This document shows positions 26,201-42,600 of a stretch of DNA of 64,000 nt, piece after piece; position 1 is the stretch's first letter, and each line of letters begins with the position of its first letter. A program made the translations under genes and the position numbers. The stretch lies in contig NC_051106.1 of assembly GCF_901709675.1 (NCBI RefSeq), forward strand, positions 8,628,001 through 8,692,000, written 5' to 3'. The notes under the pieces are model-generated. The model had not been told where the DNA came from. It saw only the letters and a list, made by a program, of their open reading frames with translations, and searched no databases. Source of the DNA: Syngnathus acus (Eukaryota > Chordata > Actinopteri > Syngnathiformes > Syngnathidae).

Positions 26201-27760
26201 TATTTTTCTCTGAGCAAACGTGAAAGTTGTGAGTAGTGCACATGCTAAGCTATAGGCTAATGTAAGATGAATTTGAAATGATAGTGTTTTTGCGAATTTG
26301 GGACTTAACCCTAGTTTGGGCTATATATCAGGTTTAAATTCACGACATTATCCAAGTGATTGGTGGGCGGCCATTTTGTTTCCATATAACACATGCATGC
26401 GTGGAGCCTTATGCACAGGCAGATTACTGCGGCCTCTCCTCAGTCTTTCACACCCCTTTCCTATTCATAGCTTTCTCTCGCTCTGCTTCCCACCCGCACA
26501 ACAAACACGTCAGCCCAACAAACGCCGTTAGCCGACAATCTGGCGCGCTAAAAAGCGCCGCGAATAGCACAGCTGCTAGCTAACAGGTATATTCACGGCG
26601 TCATTAGTCTGATTGAATTTTGTGTTGTGTTGTTTGCTTTGGTAAGAGTGACTGCTAGCTTGATGTGGGGAGAAGGCAATAGAACAAAAGAGATAGAAAT
26701 AGGAACATGTATTGTGCTTTTTGTGTCTTCAATGTATGCAAACGTGTGTTCATGTTATAAAGTGCAATGTGTGTGTTGAGCGGACTATGAACGCCTCGGT
26801 GGCTCGAGAAGTTAAAACGTTTGACACTCACTTCTGTTTGGCTGTGTCACTGCGTGAAAGCGCACACAATGGCTCCTTAAGCTCTTTCGGTCAATCGGGT
26901 CGTCATCAGAATTTGCGGATGTCGTGTGTGAACTGCTTTTGCTGGGTTCTGTGTGGAAGGCAAAAGCAGACTTCTGTTACGGCTTTGTTGATGCAATTTT
27001 GCGGGGTCTTTGTGCGTTCAAAGACGCGATAGGGCCGAGAACCAATTTACACGTGGCGCCAGACACTCACGTCACCGGGTCTCTGTGTGAAATAAGAATC
27101 GTGAAGTGGATGAGTGTGAGATGAGGAAGTAACAATCAAAATAATACAGATTTAGGTTGCACAAGGAAAATAAATACATCCATCACTATTTTTTTGTTAT
27201 AGTCGTGTGCTTTTTTTGTGTGTTTTGACTTAAAGCATCAAAAACAAGGCAAACAACAAAACTAAAGTGGACATTCTTGACCTTCAGAAACGCCCCAAAT
27301 TCTCCTCGAGTCTCACCAGCTTGGCAATTGGTCTCGAGGAAAAAGCAAGCAAGGTAAGACGGGGTTGCTGGAGCGCTCCGGTTTCCCGACGCTCCCTAAA
27401 TGCGTCACGCTTTCCGAAGAGTCTTAAAAGGATTGTTGCGTCGTGTGTGCGTTACCACTTGAGGAGAGGGGGTTGTTGTTTTTTTCTTCTCGTCAGGGTG
27501 GGGGCGGGGTCTGGTCGTACATGGCGTTTATTTACATCCTTCTTGTGTGGTTCATGCTCTCCCACCTCACAGGAAAAAAACAAGCTCTTAACCTTTCGTT
27601 TGTCTACGCGATGAATATGTGGAGGGTGGATTAGAGGATTCCCGTCGAACGATCCGATCCACAGCGTTAAACCACCGCCGAGTCATGAGTGGGAGATGAT
27701 GCGAATGACGTGGGGGGGGGGGTTCCTCTCTGCGTGGTCGTCCTTCTTTCCAGCCGTCGT

Positions 27761-28426
<666 letters not shown>

Positions 28427-29444
28427 TCTGGCGCCCCCGCCTTTCAGCCTTCAGACACTGTCACACCTGAGAAGAGTTGGAATCGCAGTTAAGGTTGCTT
28501 CTCGACACAACAGTCATGACACGCCAGAAGCGGCCACGAATCTCCATGGCGCCCCGCGACCGAAATCCAAACGGTCCCAGCAAGCATGGATGCCGGTCTT
28601 CTGTTTCATTACGGAGGCAGCTTAGTGAAGCAGCCTATTATGGGACCTTAAAGCCTGCATCCAACCGCTGCATAAATAAATAATGCATCGAGCGCTCGCA
28701 TTATGCCGGGATGCGCGTCTCTGCCAGCGGTGGCAAAATGGCCCTTGGCGGTCAGCTCTGTGCAACGTACAAAGCGGGACTACGGAACAAAATATGCTTG
28801 CCACCGGCCAAACAGACATTGCGCAATCCTCCTCCATGCACACGTTAAAGAGGTGACTGCAACTGTTGCTAACCAGAAGAGCAGCACCTACCCAGTCACG
28901 ACAGCGTATCTCAAATAGTTACCAAACAAGCTAGCCACTCAGACTACGAAGCACCTAAGTAACCTGCTCATCTCCCAAATGGTCGGCGGTGTCTTTGAAC
29001 TGAGGAGTCTGGAACATCTCCCTCCTCCCCCTCCTCTCCTGCAGTGATGATGCTGTTTGATCAATAAGCGAAGGCCTGTGAGCTTCTCAACGGCGGGGTC
29101 TCGTCTGTCTATCTGTCTGGCTTCTCTCCTCCACCCCCCCCTGCTTTCCTTTCCTCCTGGGAGCCGGCTCCGTGACGACGCCACCGCCACTCATCAACCC
29201 CCCTCCTCCCACCCACCGCCGCCTTTTTCATGCAGCTAAAATTAGCCATCAACACACACACACACAGGTGACACACGAGAGCCCGGCTGTTTTTTTTTCC
29301 CCCTCCTGGCAACCCACTCCCATCCTGTCCCACTTGAAAAGCGTGTACAGCAGCTCCTTTTAATGAATTAAGGCTACAAATGCATCTTCTGCATTTGGGC
29401 TCCATTAGCAGATAGCTTTGGCACACAAAAAACATCATTCTGCC

Positions 29445-29508
29445 TATCCATCCATCCATCCATCCATCCATCCATCCATCCATCCATCCATCCATCCATC
29501 CATCCATC
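29445..29508. repeat. (ATCC)n microsatellite
   Basis: About 16 perfect tetranucleotide units. It gives a false open frame in several phases. Confidence 0.95.
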
Positions 29509-31795
29509 GTTCCTTCCTTTCTTATTTCCCAGCTGGCGGGAAATGTCACCTTCCGCCGTGGCTAAATATGCACATAATAATTTGCCGGGCGAGAGCCACT
29601 CGACGCATTAGCATCAAACATAAAAGACAATGGCCGCCTTCGCAGATCAAGAGCCTGATTAAAACCACGCGCTGTGTGCGGAGGTATCCATCTTTTAATT
29701 GGGGATATTGGAATGCGGCGGACATATACAGTAGACGAGCACGCCTATTTGAGCCGCCGCTGGCCAAATAGGATCAACAGCTTTAGACACACACACACTC
29801 ACACAAATGTGTGTAACTGCAGCCTCTTTCCCAGCATGCCGTGGGAGGAATGTGCGATTCTTTTTTTTTTTTTTCCCCCTTCCTCCTCGTGACTCACTAC
29901 AGCCAGCGTTTTCGTCACCGTCACGCCACCGCAAGTGCTGCTCTCGCAAACACTCACTTGCAACACAAACACATTTATGTGTAGGCCAACCAACAAAAGT
30001 AGCTAACGAGCAGATGAACAAGTCAACCAATTAACAATCTAGCAACAAACTAGCCAGAAAATGAACCAACCAACACAATAATGTTAAAGAACCGAACGAA
30101 CCATTTGTGGCCCACGACCCGCAGTTTGCTCAATAATTTTGCGCTTGTGCACGTTAGACAAGATTGTAGCGCCGTAGTCTCGGTTTAGCCACTAATCACC
30201 GAGCTTAGCCTCTTCTGTCTGTCTGCATTGACCCAATTCCCAAGACGTAAAGTTCCTGCTCGCCTTCTTCTAGCTGCAAAAACAGAATTGTGTTTTTTTT
30301 TTTAGATTTGTTGACCTGAACTTCAGTTTGTTTTTATCAAAATTTTAGTATCTTCTGCAGAGTAATGCACAGCTCGATTTATGGACTTCACTGCATGCAC
30401 CACATGCGCAGATCGGCACAGTAATTACAAGGCGGGGAGGTGTCCATTACTCACAAACTCTTCACAAGGGTCCTTATGTTTAGTGGTGTGACAACATCAT
30501 CGTCTTCCCGAGTCGGTTAACACGAGGAGTCAGACGTGACGTGACTGCGTGTAAGAGTGCGGTGTAATTAGTGTGTAGCCGTGTGTATTAGCGCCGCGTA
30601 TTAGCTTGACCCGGGCAAGCCGGAGCATCTCTCGCTAAGAAGCTGCTAATACCGCAACTCGTCATGATAAACACTCACGTTGGATCACCCGCGTCGCTAA
30701 TACGGAGCAATCATTCGCATTTCACGTTTCTTTTTACCTCCCTACAGTACACCCGCAAATAATTCAGGTTGACTTTTGAAATGTTTTGTCAAGGGTGAGC
30801 AAAGTATGGCCAGTGGGTCACATGCAGGCGAATTTTTTTTTCCCATTTAATTCCCCTGATTTGTTCATTTGAATGAATTGTGATCATTTGTGTCATCAAA
30901 AACATGATTGAAATAAGCAATTTGAGATCTACAAAATATTTGCTCAAAATTCTTCACTTTGTCATTATTTTGAGGAAACAAATTATTTAAAAAAAAAAAT
31001 TGGAAAGGGGATAGAAATACAAAAAATGCATGCATGTGACGCAGCTGCCCGCAGTGACAGATGGGAGGCGAGGCGGACCACTTGGATCCACTCGCCCGCT
31101 TTTTTTTTTTTCTGCTCACTAATTCCGCTCGAGCCGCGAGTGAATGCAGCGCAGATGGCAAACAAAGAGAGGGAATCCTGCTCTGGATGGCACGTGATGT
31201 GACCGGGATGAAGGCCATGTCGTGCATGGGATTGGAAGAAAAAAAAAAAGTCATGAGAAACAGTGCTAGGAAATAGCAGCTTGTCCAATTGACACAAAAT
31301 CCTACACGTGTTCACCATGGAAATCAACAAGAATTCATGCTGTGAAATGCACAATTGTTTGTTTTTAGGGGGTGGAGGTTCTTAAAAAAAAAAAAAGCAT
31401 CCTAATTCTAACACCTTGCTTATTTCAAACATATGCGTTTTAGCCTGCTAGCTTAACGCTAAATAGCGTTTTTGTTGGGTTTCTAAAATCCCTTTGAGCA
31501 ATGGATTGAACACAAACATATGCAACAGGCAACATAAATCACTCATTCTTTATCCTCTGCAAAGAGCAACTAACATTAGTGCCATAGTGATGGCAGTGTC
31601 CCAAAAACGGTTTAAAAGTTATGGAGTGTCAATTTCCCTAATTACATCATGTCATTTTTGCTACATTTGAAATCATGAAGATCAAATGTCAATAAAGTGA
31701 AACGCACTTGAATAAGTATTCACAGTGCTTGACTTTTTTTTGGTGCAATATGTCTCGCCATAAACTTCAAATAGACATCCAGATGGGAGGATTAA

Positions 31796-31815
31796 CCACC
31801 ACCACCACCACCACC
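31796..31815. repeat. (ACC)n microsatellite
   Basis: Six to seven ACC units followed by ATC/ACC variants. Confidence 0.85.
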
Positions 31816-33933
31816 ATCATCACCGTCACACAGTCATCACGGAGCAGCTTCATGCGTCACGATGACAAAGAAGGGAGGAAGGAAGGCTGCAAAGAAGGAT
31901 GGATGGAGGGGAAGGAAAGAAGGAAGGATGCAAGGGGGCGCCATTACAGAGCTCATTCATAAATACCGGAGCAGCGCCATCTCACAGAGGTAGCATTATT
32001 TTTGGCAAGGGTGACACCCCCCCAACATCCTCCCTCATCGCCTCCCCCTCAAATAAACGAAAGATTGTCTCCTGCAATACACAGCGCTCCAACATGGCTC
32101 CACAACATGACAAATGCAACATACAATCGTGTGCGTGAGTGTGAGATGGTCGCACCTGCGTGTGCGTCTCCTCGTCGTCGTCGCAAGCGCAAAAGCGAGG
32201 CGAGGAGGTATAAATGTCGGTTGGGTTAAAAAAAAAAGTAAAAAAAAAAAAAAAAACTAACAAAAGAAAAGAGACAAGAGATTTTTTGGTTTAAAGCATC
32301 GTGAACCCGCTTTCACGTCCAGCTCATCGTCGTCCCGGTTTCCGCCACGGTAGCTTGCCCCCTCTCCGAGTTGTCACTCTCACGCACCATCTATCTATCT
32401 CCTCCTCCTGCTCGTCGTCTCTCTTTCCGTCTCTCTCTTTTTGCCTCTCCCACTCTGACGTGGGAGGGGCTACACGTCCTCCTTTCCCTTATCGCTCACG
32501 TCCTGTGCTGACAAATAGCACCATATGCAACGGTCGGTGCTGTGCGTATGAAAATACTATAAATAAAAATCGAGAAAAAATGAAAAGAAAAAAAAACATT
32601 CAATGTGCTCCTCAAACTTTTACATTAACTCGGGTAGTAGTCCTAAGTGTTCATCAACGTGTACTCAATAGAGGCCTTGACTTCGTTTTTAATTGATTCA
32701 TAATGGTGGCCATTAATGTATTTATTTTATTCATTAAGGGGCCATTTAGTGTGTAGCCATGCCCATGACCGTGTGTCTCTATATTCATAACGCAATCCTT
32801 AGCTCGGCACGCCAATGTCGCTTTTGAACGGGCGCGTCGCAAGATCATTTCCGGTTTGTTGAGCGCTGAATCAGCACTGCGGACAGCGACGTCGGAAAGG
32901 CCTTCAGAACCGAGGACAGCGAAGGAAGCGTTGCTAATCCGAAGTGAAACGACTAAATTATTGTTATTGGATATGTGGTCATATCGGTCCAGATCAACAC
33001 GGACTATGGTGTTATTTCAAAGGGCACAACTTTTTATTTTGGAACGTATGACTCACCATCAGTAGGAGCTGATACTCTGCCGCCCTCTGTCGATGATCAC
33101 AGGAACTACACGCATAAAAAATGGTACAAGAACATCACGTTATTTTTAGTGTTTTGTTTTTGTTTAATCAATGACATTTTTTTGTTGAACTACAGACTTA
33201 CATGGTGTCGATGGTTTGTCGTGCACTTGGAACACTCATCACGAGGCCTTGCAGCAATATCAAAAACATTTGTTACGGTACTGAGGGATGAATAAGGTGC
33301 ATTATATACACGCACACGCACAAACACACGCACGAGGTGGCGTGTGCGCGTCCACGTGGCCTGGCTGGACCATTTCTTGCGCATTCTCTGCAGTGCCTGG
33401 CACAATAGGACGTCCCATTGAAGGCCTCTCGAGCGTGAACTCAGCCAAACACAAATTAGCATCCGGGCAGTTAGGTCGAGTGAAAGCTTCGTAAATGTGC
33501 TCTCAAGGCTTGTGGCGATGGCTGACAGGGCAGCTTAAAAGAAGAAGGTGATACATCGGGGGAAAACAAAGCAGAAGCGTTTTGTCACCAGGAGCGAACA
33601 AAATGCAGAGTGAGAAATATTTGACAGTTGATCATATTTCCAGTTTATTACACCTTCATAATCACTTGACAGATGGGAGAGACTAAAAAAAAATGTGCGA
33701 GCTGTGCTTGGAAACGGAACACCAATGTGGCATTATTTATTTTCATCACAGGGTGGTTTAGATTCCAAAGTGACATGGCTCAGTAATGCACAACATCTTG
33801 CGGGAGTGTGATGCGGATCGTACCCATGGCAGTAAAGTGTCAAAGTTGTTTCTTTTTTTTGGGCAAATAAAAACATACATATTTTCTTACACTCATACAC
33901 ACGTTCTCACACAAACTAGTGTTCCCAAGATCC

Positions 33934-36878
<2,945 letters not shown>

Positions 36879-37201
36879 CTACTCTGAGCATTGTCCTGGG
36901 TTGGGCAGGGTTTGCGTGACGGGCGTTTGCCCGGTTAGGCTGGCCTCGCAGCTCACTGATTGGGCCTTGCGCCACTGGTCTGCTGAGAGGCTCAAGGTGC
37001 TGGTCCAGCTGTAAAGCCCATTCGCCTCTTCCGGGGAACTGTGCGACACCCCCGAGGTAACGGGGCCGCCATCAATCTTCCAGTCCAAGGTCCAGGTTTC
37101 GGGGCGCCCTTTGGCCACGCACACGGCTGTGGCCTTTTCTGTTTTCAGCTGCTCCTTGGAAGGAGGGAAGAGGGTCACGGTGGGCCGATGCACCTCACCC
37201 G
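36879..37201 (-). CDS. Immunoglobulin light-chain constant exon
   Basis: Single C domain of an antibody light chain. The exon runs from an acceptor (gtccccctgacag) at 37202 to a TAG at 36881-36879. It continues the J phase (G + CG gives Ala). Visible: HRPTVTLFPPSKEQL, the first intradomain Cys in ATAVCVAKG, Trp in LDWKIDGG, LYSWTSTLSLSADQWRK, the second Cys in VSCEAS, and a C-terminal Cys three residues from the end (QCSE) for the heavy-chain bridge. It looks intact. It is of the teleost kappa-like type; exact isotype cannot be decided here. Confidence 0.93.
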
Positions 37202-37595
37202 CTGTCAGGGGGACAGGACAAGAGACAAGCAGTTTTTTCCAATTACACACACTTTCAATGTCACTTAGGTCATGGTTCGGGTCATGTGAATTTACAAGAA
37301 CACACTTTATGAAACACTTACCTTCTCACTGGGCAATCAAACGGTCCTAATCTATGTCATAATAAACATTCTACCATCATTGCATTGTAGGTATAGCCAC
37401 ACTTTTGGAAGTAGCCTTTAGCAGCTAATATCAATTTCTCAAATCTGCTTTTTAGCTCTTACTCAAGAAAAGCCTGGGCGTTTATGTTTTGTAAAAATTG
37501 ACAAAAATAATGTTACTCATTTTCCATAAGCTGGAACTGAAGAATTATCAATTATTTTGATGCAAAATTACAGATGGTAAGTAAATAGTACTTAC

Positions 37596-37633
37596 CAAGG
37601 ACGAGTTTGGTTCCTCCTTCAGCGAAACTGAAC
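37596..37633 (-). other. Light-chain J segment
   Basis: Joining segment of 38 bp ending in a splice donor (CTTG|GTAAG). It reads FSFAEGGTKLVL in the phase needed by the C exon. GGTKLVL is typical, but the FGxG core is altered: the residues before GGTKL are Ala-Glu rather than Phe-Gly. It directly abuts a 23-bp-spacer RSS. It lies about 395 bp from the constant exon on the same strand. Confidence 0.87.
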
Positions 37634-37672
37634 CACGGTGATGCGAAGCGGTGAGCCGTCCATACAAAAACT
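37634..37672 (+). promoter_or_regulatory. J-side recombination signal, 23-bp spacer
   Basis: Read outward from J on the + strand: heptamer CACGGTG (37634-37640), 23-bp spacer (37641-37663), nonamer ACAAAAACT (37664-37672). Both match RSS consensus apart from one G in the heptamer. Confidence 0.9.
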
Positions 37673-37740
37673 CGTCCTGTCAATGAGCTCTGATGTGCGA
37701 GTCCAAGTCCAAACAACAGGAAGTGGCTGCCTCCCTCCCA

Positions 37741-37790
37741 CTTTCACAAAGGCAGGTGCTCTCGCAGCTTCATTTGCATGCGCGTCTGCC
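37741..37790 (+). repeat. Orphan copy of the V promoter
   Basis: This 50 bp matches the V promoter at 38094-38143 with about seven mismatches and keeps the octamer ATTTGCAT (37772-37779). No leader or V exon follows it. It probably marks a lost V segment, or could serve as a second promoter beside J. Confidence 0.75.
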
Positions 37791-38124
37791 ATCTCTAAAA
37801 CATAACGACTAAATCAGCTCAGAAATACCTCAAACATATTTTTCCCCTCCAAGACCACCAAAATGGGCAACATTGGAAATGTTCATTTTATTTTTTTCAG
37901 TAATTCCTTCACATGCCACAAGAGGGCGTCTGCATATGGAACACGTCCAATAGTAGCAGAGAATCACTGCTCTAAATTGACCATTTTATTGTCAATTGCC
38001 CCGATGAAGATCATTTTGAGCAAAACTGCAAAGTACAGCTGATGCACTCAGACGTGGAGAATGTTCAAAAAAGGAGGAAGTGCTATCTTCTCGCTTTCAC
38101 AAAGCCAGCTGCGCTCGCAGCTTC

Positions 38125-38132
38125 ATTTGCAT
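38125..38132 (+). promoter_or_regulatory. Ig octamer of the V promoter
   Basis: ATTTGCAT lies 73 bp before the V start codon. This is the light-chain orientation of the octamer bound by Oct factors in B cells. Confidence 0.88.
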
Positions 38133-38205
38133 GACCTTCTGCGCTTCTTCAAAAAGTCCGCAGCGCTCCTTTTTTGCGCAAACACCACTAGCTCTACGAG
38201 TCACG

Positions 38206-38660
38206 ATGTGGTCTTCTGCACTTGCGCTTGTCCTTTGGGCTCTGCTGGTTCCTGGTGAGACTCTTTGTAACTTGGTGTCAGCGCAGAATATTTCATAGGA
38301 ATGACTAGTTAGTCTTGACATTTGGTAGAAGTTGTGTTCTCATTCATCTCATTTCAGGATCTTCTGCCGAGGATTTTTTGAGGCAGACGGACAGACGCAT
38401 GTCTGTCTCTCTCGGAGGAACCGTGACCATCAGGGCCACGGGGAGTCAAAGCATTGGTGGTGCTCTCAGTTGGTACCAAGTGAAGCCTGGACAGGCTCCC
38501 AAACTGCTCATCTACTCATCATCAACATTATTCTCCGACACGCCATCTCGATTCAGCGGCACTCGATCCGGTTCTGACTACACTCTGACCATCAATGGTG
38601 TCCAGAGAGATGACGTGGCCGAATACTACTGTTTCGCCTTCTACAGTCGCGGCAGCTTCA
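38206..38660 (+). CDS. Immunoglobulin light-chain V segment
   Basis: Variable segment with a leader exon (38206-38254, [17 protein letters not shown]) and a V exon (38358-38660), joined in phase. Framework features: [51 protein letters not shown] and DDVAEYYC. The second framework Cys and the core Trp are present, but the first conserved Cys is replaced by Ala (TIRATG where TI-x-C-TG is usual). There are no stops or frameshifts. It points away from J-C, so joining to J would need inversion of the DNA between. It is followed exactly by a 12-RSS. Confidence 0.9.
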
Positions 38661-38688
38661 CACGGTGACTCAGAGACGTACAAAAACC
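38661..38688 (+). promoter_or_regulatory. V-side recombination signal, 12-bp spacer
   Basis: Heptamer CACGGTG (38661-38667), 12-bp spacer (38668-38679), nonamer ACAAAAACC (38680-38688). It pairs with the 23-RSS at J under the 12/23 rule and has the same heptamer variant. Confidence 0.92.
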
Positions 38689-39677
38689 TTCTTGGACTTT
38701 TGAGAGAAGTGAAAGTGGTCTGTAGAAGGTGGCAAGTGAAAAGCAGAAGATAGAAGAATGCTCAACATAACCGGTCAGAATTCAAGATGAAGTCAAGACT
38801 ATTTATGTCTATTCAACTATTTATTACAATATATCATTATATCCTCCTAAAAATACACATCACCACAAATTATCTGGTGATTTTCTTTCGCTGTAACATT
38901 GTGCCCGAGGGGGATTACAGGTTATTGGATTGGTGGCGAGTGACGTTGGTGGACATTGTTAAGAGTTCAGGACGGTGGTGACACCGTGATGTAGGAAGGC
39001 TTAATATGGCATCCTGCCGGGCTAACTGGCTTTGTGTGGGGGAATTCTGTTTACCACTGGTTGACCTTTACTGTCAAATTTCAAGCCCCATGGCCAAGGT
39101 GTGCACACAATATCGACTGAATCACAATGTTATGTTTAATTCTTTATTGTTATTTGATTTGGATGACATCATATTTCACAATCCTACTGTAGTAAGCGTT
39201 TTAGTGTATCGTTTGCACTCGCTGGAACGGATTAATGGCTTTTCCATTCATTTAATTGGGGGGCATTCTTTGAACATGGCCACAGAACAATTTAACATCT
39301 TACATCATAAGTGTTTTGAGACAAGGAATTACTTTTCAGTCACCTGTAGTTCAAGTAAGCAGCATTTCTTTGTGAGTGGAAGAGCTGGAAAGGTTTCTCC
39401 TAATGAGCTACGAATGGAATCAGCACTGCATGCCACCTTTTCTTGAGCCCTCTTAAGCGTGAGCCCAGCAAAGGAGGGAGGGAAGGAACCTGTGTTGTCA
39501 TGGAAGGCGGGATAATCCAATGCAGGGAGACTTTACCCCGAGTGAGTCAGGGAACACTTGCGCTCTCCGAGACCTGAGACCGGGCCGTCACGGGAATTAT
39601 ACAGGCCGGCTGAACTTGCTCTGGTTGGGAGGGAAGGCTGGGGAGGGCGCCGGCCGGGCCTGGGACGTTGGGTGAGG
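38689..39677. other. Ig cluster/SLC1A7 interval
   Basis: About 1 kb between the V RSS and the transporter start. The GC-rich part 39590-39677 is the likely leader of SLC1A7. A 146-codon open frame (39006-39446) has no recognisable domain and AT-rich codons. No other V, J or C piece was seen. Confidence 0.45.
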
Positions 39678-42600
39678 ATGGAGAGGTGGAAGAAAATGCT
39701 GCCACACATGTCGCCCAAAGTCAAGGCGTACGTGAAGGAGTACTGTAAGAGAAACGGCCTCCTGACGCTGTCCGTCTTGGCCGTGGTGACGGGCTGTGTA
39801 TTGGGATTCGTGCTGAGGTCCCTCAACTTGTCCACGCAGGTATGGATAGATGGATGGATGGCAGATAGATTGGCTGGAAATGAGAATAATTTATTCCAAA
39901 TAACACTAGCGATAGCGAACAATTTACATGGAGATAAGACAACAATGTTTTACTATTTTATGAAGTATTCAGTGTGGTACCAATAGTTTTCCCGGCCGGT
40001 GTCTACCCCCCCAGGCCAAGATCTACTTCTCGTTCCCTGGTGAGCTGCTAATGAGGATGCTTAAAATGCTGATTTTGCCTCTCATCACATCCAGGTATTT
40101 AATCCTCATGTCTTTTTCTTCTTTCACGCCGTTGAACTACTTAGGAGTTGATCCTAAATGTGCTTTTTTGGGCGGGGGGGTTCCTCTTCTATATGTGAAA
40201 GAAGTGCCTAACCTCCTAATTTTCCACTCTAGTCTTATGTCGGGCCTGTCAGCCATGGACACGAAGGCCAGTGGGCGGCTGGGTGTACTGACGATCACTT
40301 ACTACCTGTGGACAACCTTCATCGCCGTCATCGTGGGCATCGTGCTCGTCCTCATCATCCACCCGGGCACGGGCACCGAGAAGGACACCCATCACGCCAG
40401 CTCGGGGCCCGTTATGACTTCGGCTGATGCTCTGCTGGATCTCATCAGGTAAAACACCTGAACGGAACTGCGGCTTTCTTACACTTTCCAAAATGGCCGC
40501 CGCCCCAAAAATGGATACAAACAAGTGGATTTTGCCCTGTAGAAAATACATGGATGGGAAACTACTCAATATCTTGCTTTAGGGGATGCTCAGGGGTCAA
40601 AGGTGACCTTTGAGACCTAACATTGATCTCATTTGGGGAGTAGATTGACTGGGGCCAATTACATCCAGTCCCCATCCAATTTTCATCTTATTAACTCCCT
40701 CCTAGTGCACGGTCAAGACCATTAAATCTCCAAGGGTCATTTGGATCCCGTGTTCCGACGTAAGAGTTCTATCCGCATGTCATTCGAGGGGTAAGCTAAG
40801 GCCTCCATGACAAATCCATAGACCATTTGAGTCTCGGAAACTAGACTATTGGGAGAGAAACCTACAAAAGAGGGCCGCAGCAAAAGACCTGATTCCAAAA
40901 CAGAACTTTTGACTTTTAAATCAGGTAAAATAATTGTAGTGTCAACGGTCGCCTAAGAATAGGAAGCCACTTACTGGTAATCTGATAATCTGGTACTCAC
41001 TCGCTCGGTGTACGCTGGCCATGAGTGCGCTTAGGCGCCGGGCCATTCACGTAAGAGCTCCACGAATACACGGGCGCTAAATCGGATTATTTAACAGCGC
41101 CGGCACGGTGTTTGTCTGCTTGCCGCCGAGCGAGCAAACTCTTGACGTCAGATTGTCCTTGCGTGCTTGGACAGCTCCGGCCTCGTTTTTGCTGACGTCG
41201 CTCGGATAAATCCCTCAGGCTTTCACAAACACGAGTTTGCTTCACATGGAGCCTAAAGTTAGCCCCATGAGTCCTAATGTGGGAACCCCCCCTAAACCAT
41301 CGTGCATTTTTTTCATCTTTTACAGGAACATGATTCCGTCCAATCTGATTGAAGCAACCTTCCAACAGGTAAGCAGATTCATTCAAAACCATTAAAAACC
41401 ATTGTGACATATCTTCATATTAATTTCCGTGTCGTGGTTCCTCAGTATCGAACAGACCTGGTGCCCATCGTGCACAGTTCCGTCGAAAAGGAGTCGCAAG
41501 CCAACTATGTGTACGTCATGCCCGACTATCACAATCCCCGACTGGGCCACCCGGTTTTTCTGGACATCACCCCGGCACCTGACATCAACTACAAAATCGT
41601 GCCCAGCACCAGCAAGGGCATGAACGTCTTGGGTATCGTCATCTTCTCGGCCACCATGGGTAAGATGAGTCGATGTGACCTTCTTGGGGTCAATTTTGAA
41701 TTTGACAGAGTTGAGGATTGAATTGAAACGCTCCCTCACGTGTTCTCAGGGCTGCTCCTGGGGAAGATGGGCGAACGCGGTGCACCGCTGGTCAATGTGT
41801 GCCAGTGCATCAATGAGTGCGTCATGAAGATCATTAACGCGGCCATGTGGTGAGGAACACACACACACATCTGAAAAAGACACACAAAGCCCAGGCAGAT
41901 TAGAGCTAAAAATAATTAGCACTCGGCAGTTCGGCAGCACTTGAAGCGCTAACGGCTGATAGGAAGTTAGCAAACAAAAGATTGGACAATTTCATCCTGC
42001 AGGTACTTCCCCTTCGGCATTGTGTTCTTGGTGGCAGGCAAGATTCTGGATATGCATGACCCCGCCCACTTGGGCGAAAAGCTGGGCATGTACTTCATCA
42101 CGGTCCTGTCCGGCTTGTTCGTGCACGGCCTCATCTTGCTGCCCCTCTTCTACTTCTTCTTCACGCGCAAAAACCCGTTTCCCTTCATCAGGGGCCTTCT
42201 GCAGGCTCTCGTCATCGCCTTGGCCACGTCTTCAAGGTGAGCGCCGTGTGTGGATGATGCCACCACAAGATCCTGATTTGGACCTTTTATGTTCTTTCAG
42301 TTCAGCCACTTTGCCAATCACCATGAAATGTCTGCTGGAGAACTGCGGCGTGGACCGGCAGATCGCTCGTTTCGTGTTGCCCGTGGGAGCCACTATCAAC
42401 ATGGACGGAACGGCCCTGTATGAGGCCGTGGCGGCCATCTTCATCGCTCAAGTCAACGAGTACGACTTGGACTTCGGTCAGCTCGTCACCATCAGGTAGA
42501 GGAAACCTCGGAATAAGTGGGTTAAAAAAAACCCAACTTAACAGCATTTCTTTGTTCTTAGCATAACGGCGACAGCGGCGAGCATTGGCGCAGCTGGAAT

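Larger units (their letters stand above)
22044..27760. other. 5.7 kb GNG7/DIRAS1 intergenic region, repeat-rich
   Basis: No coding exon is recognised. It should hold the GNG7 5' exons and promoter on the left and the DIRAS1 3' UTR on the right. Contents seen: an alternating purine-pyrimidine CG/CA/GT strip (22605-22720), a (GT)n run (22899-22924), several G-runs (22925-22937, 22986-23003, 24252-24264), an AAGGC pentamer repeat (23222-23251), a CT-rich strip (23440-23520) and a short GT run (25389-25403). Open frames of 60-135 codons here look like chance. The GC-rich part 23050-23560 is the best candidate for the GNG7 promoter. Confidence 0.45.
28427..33933. other. 5.5 kb DIRAS1/REEP6 intergenic region
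   Basis: The first 41 bases are DIRAS1 5' UTR after an acceptor. The rest should hold the DIRAS1 upstream exons and promoter and the REEP6 3' UTR. Seen: an (ATCC)n microsatellite at 29445-29508, an (ACC)n run at 31796-31815, a GGAA-rich strip at 31869-31940, and CA/CG-rich stretches near 33300-33350. The open frames are short and of biased composition, and none resembles a known protein. Confidence 0.45.

Noticed and set aside
39006-39446. 146-codon open frame before SLC1A7
   Set aside because: No recognised domain, AT-rich codons, no splice or promoter context; likely chance.
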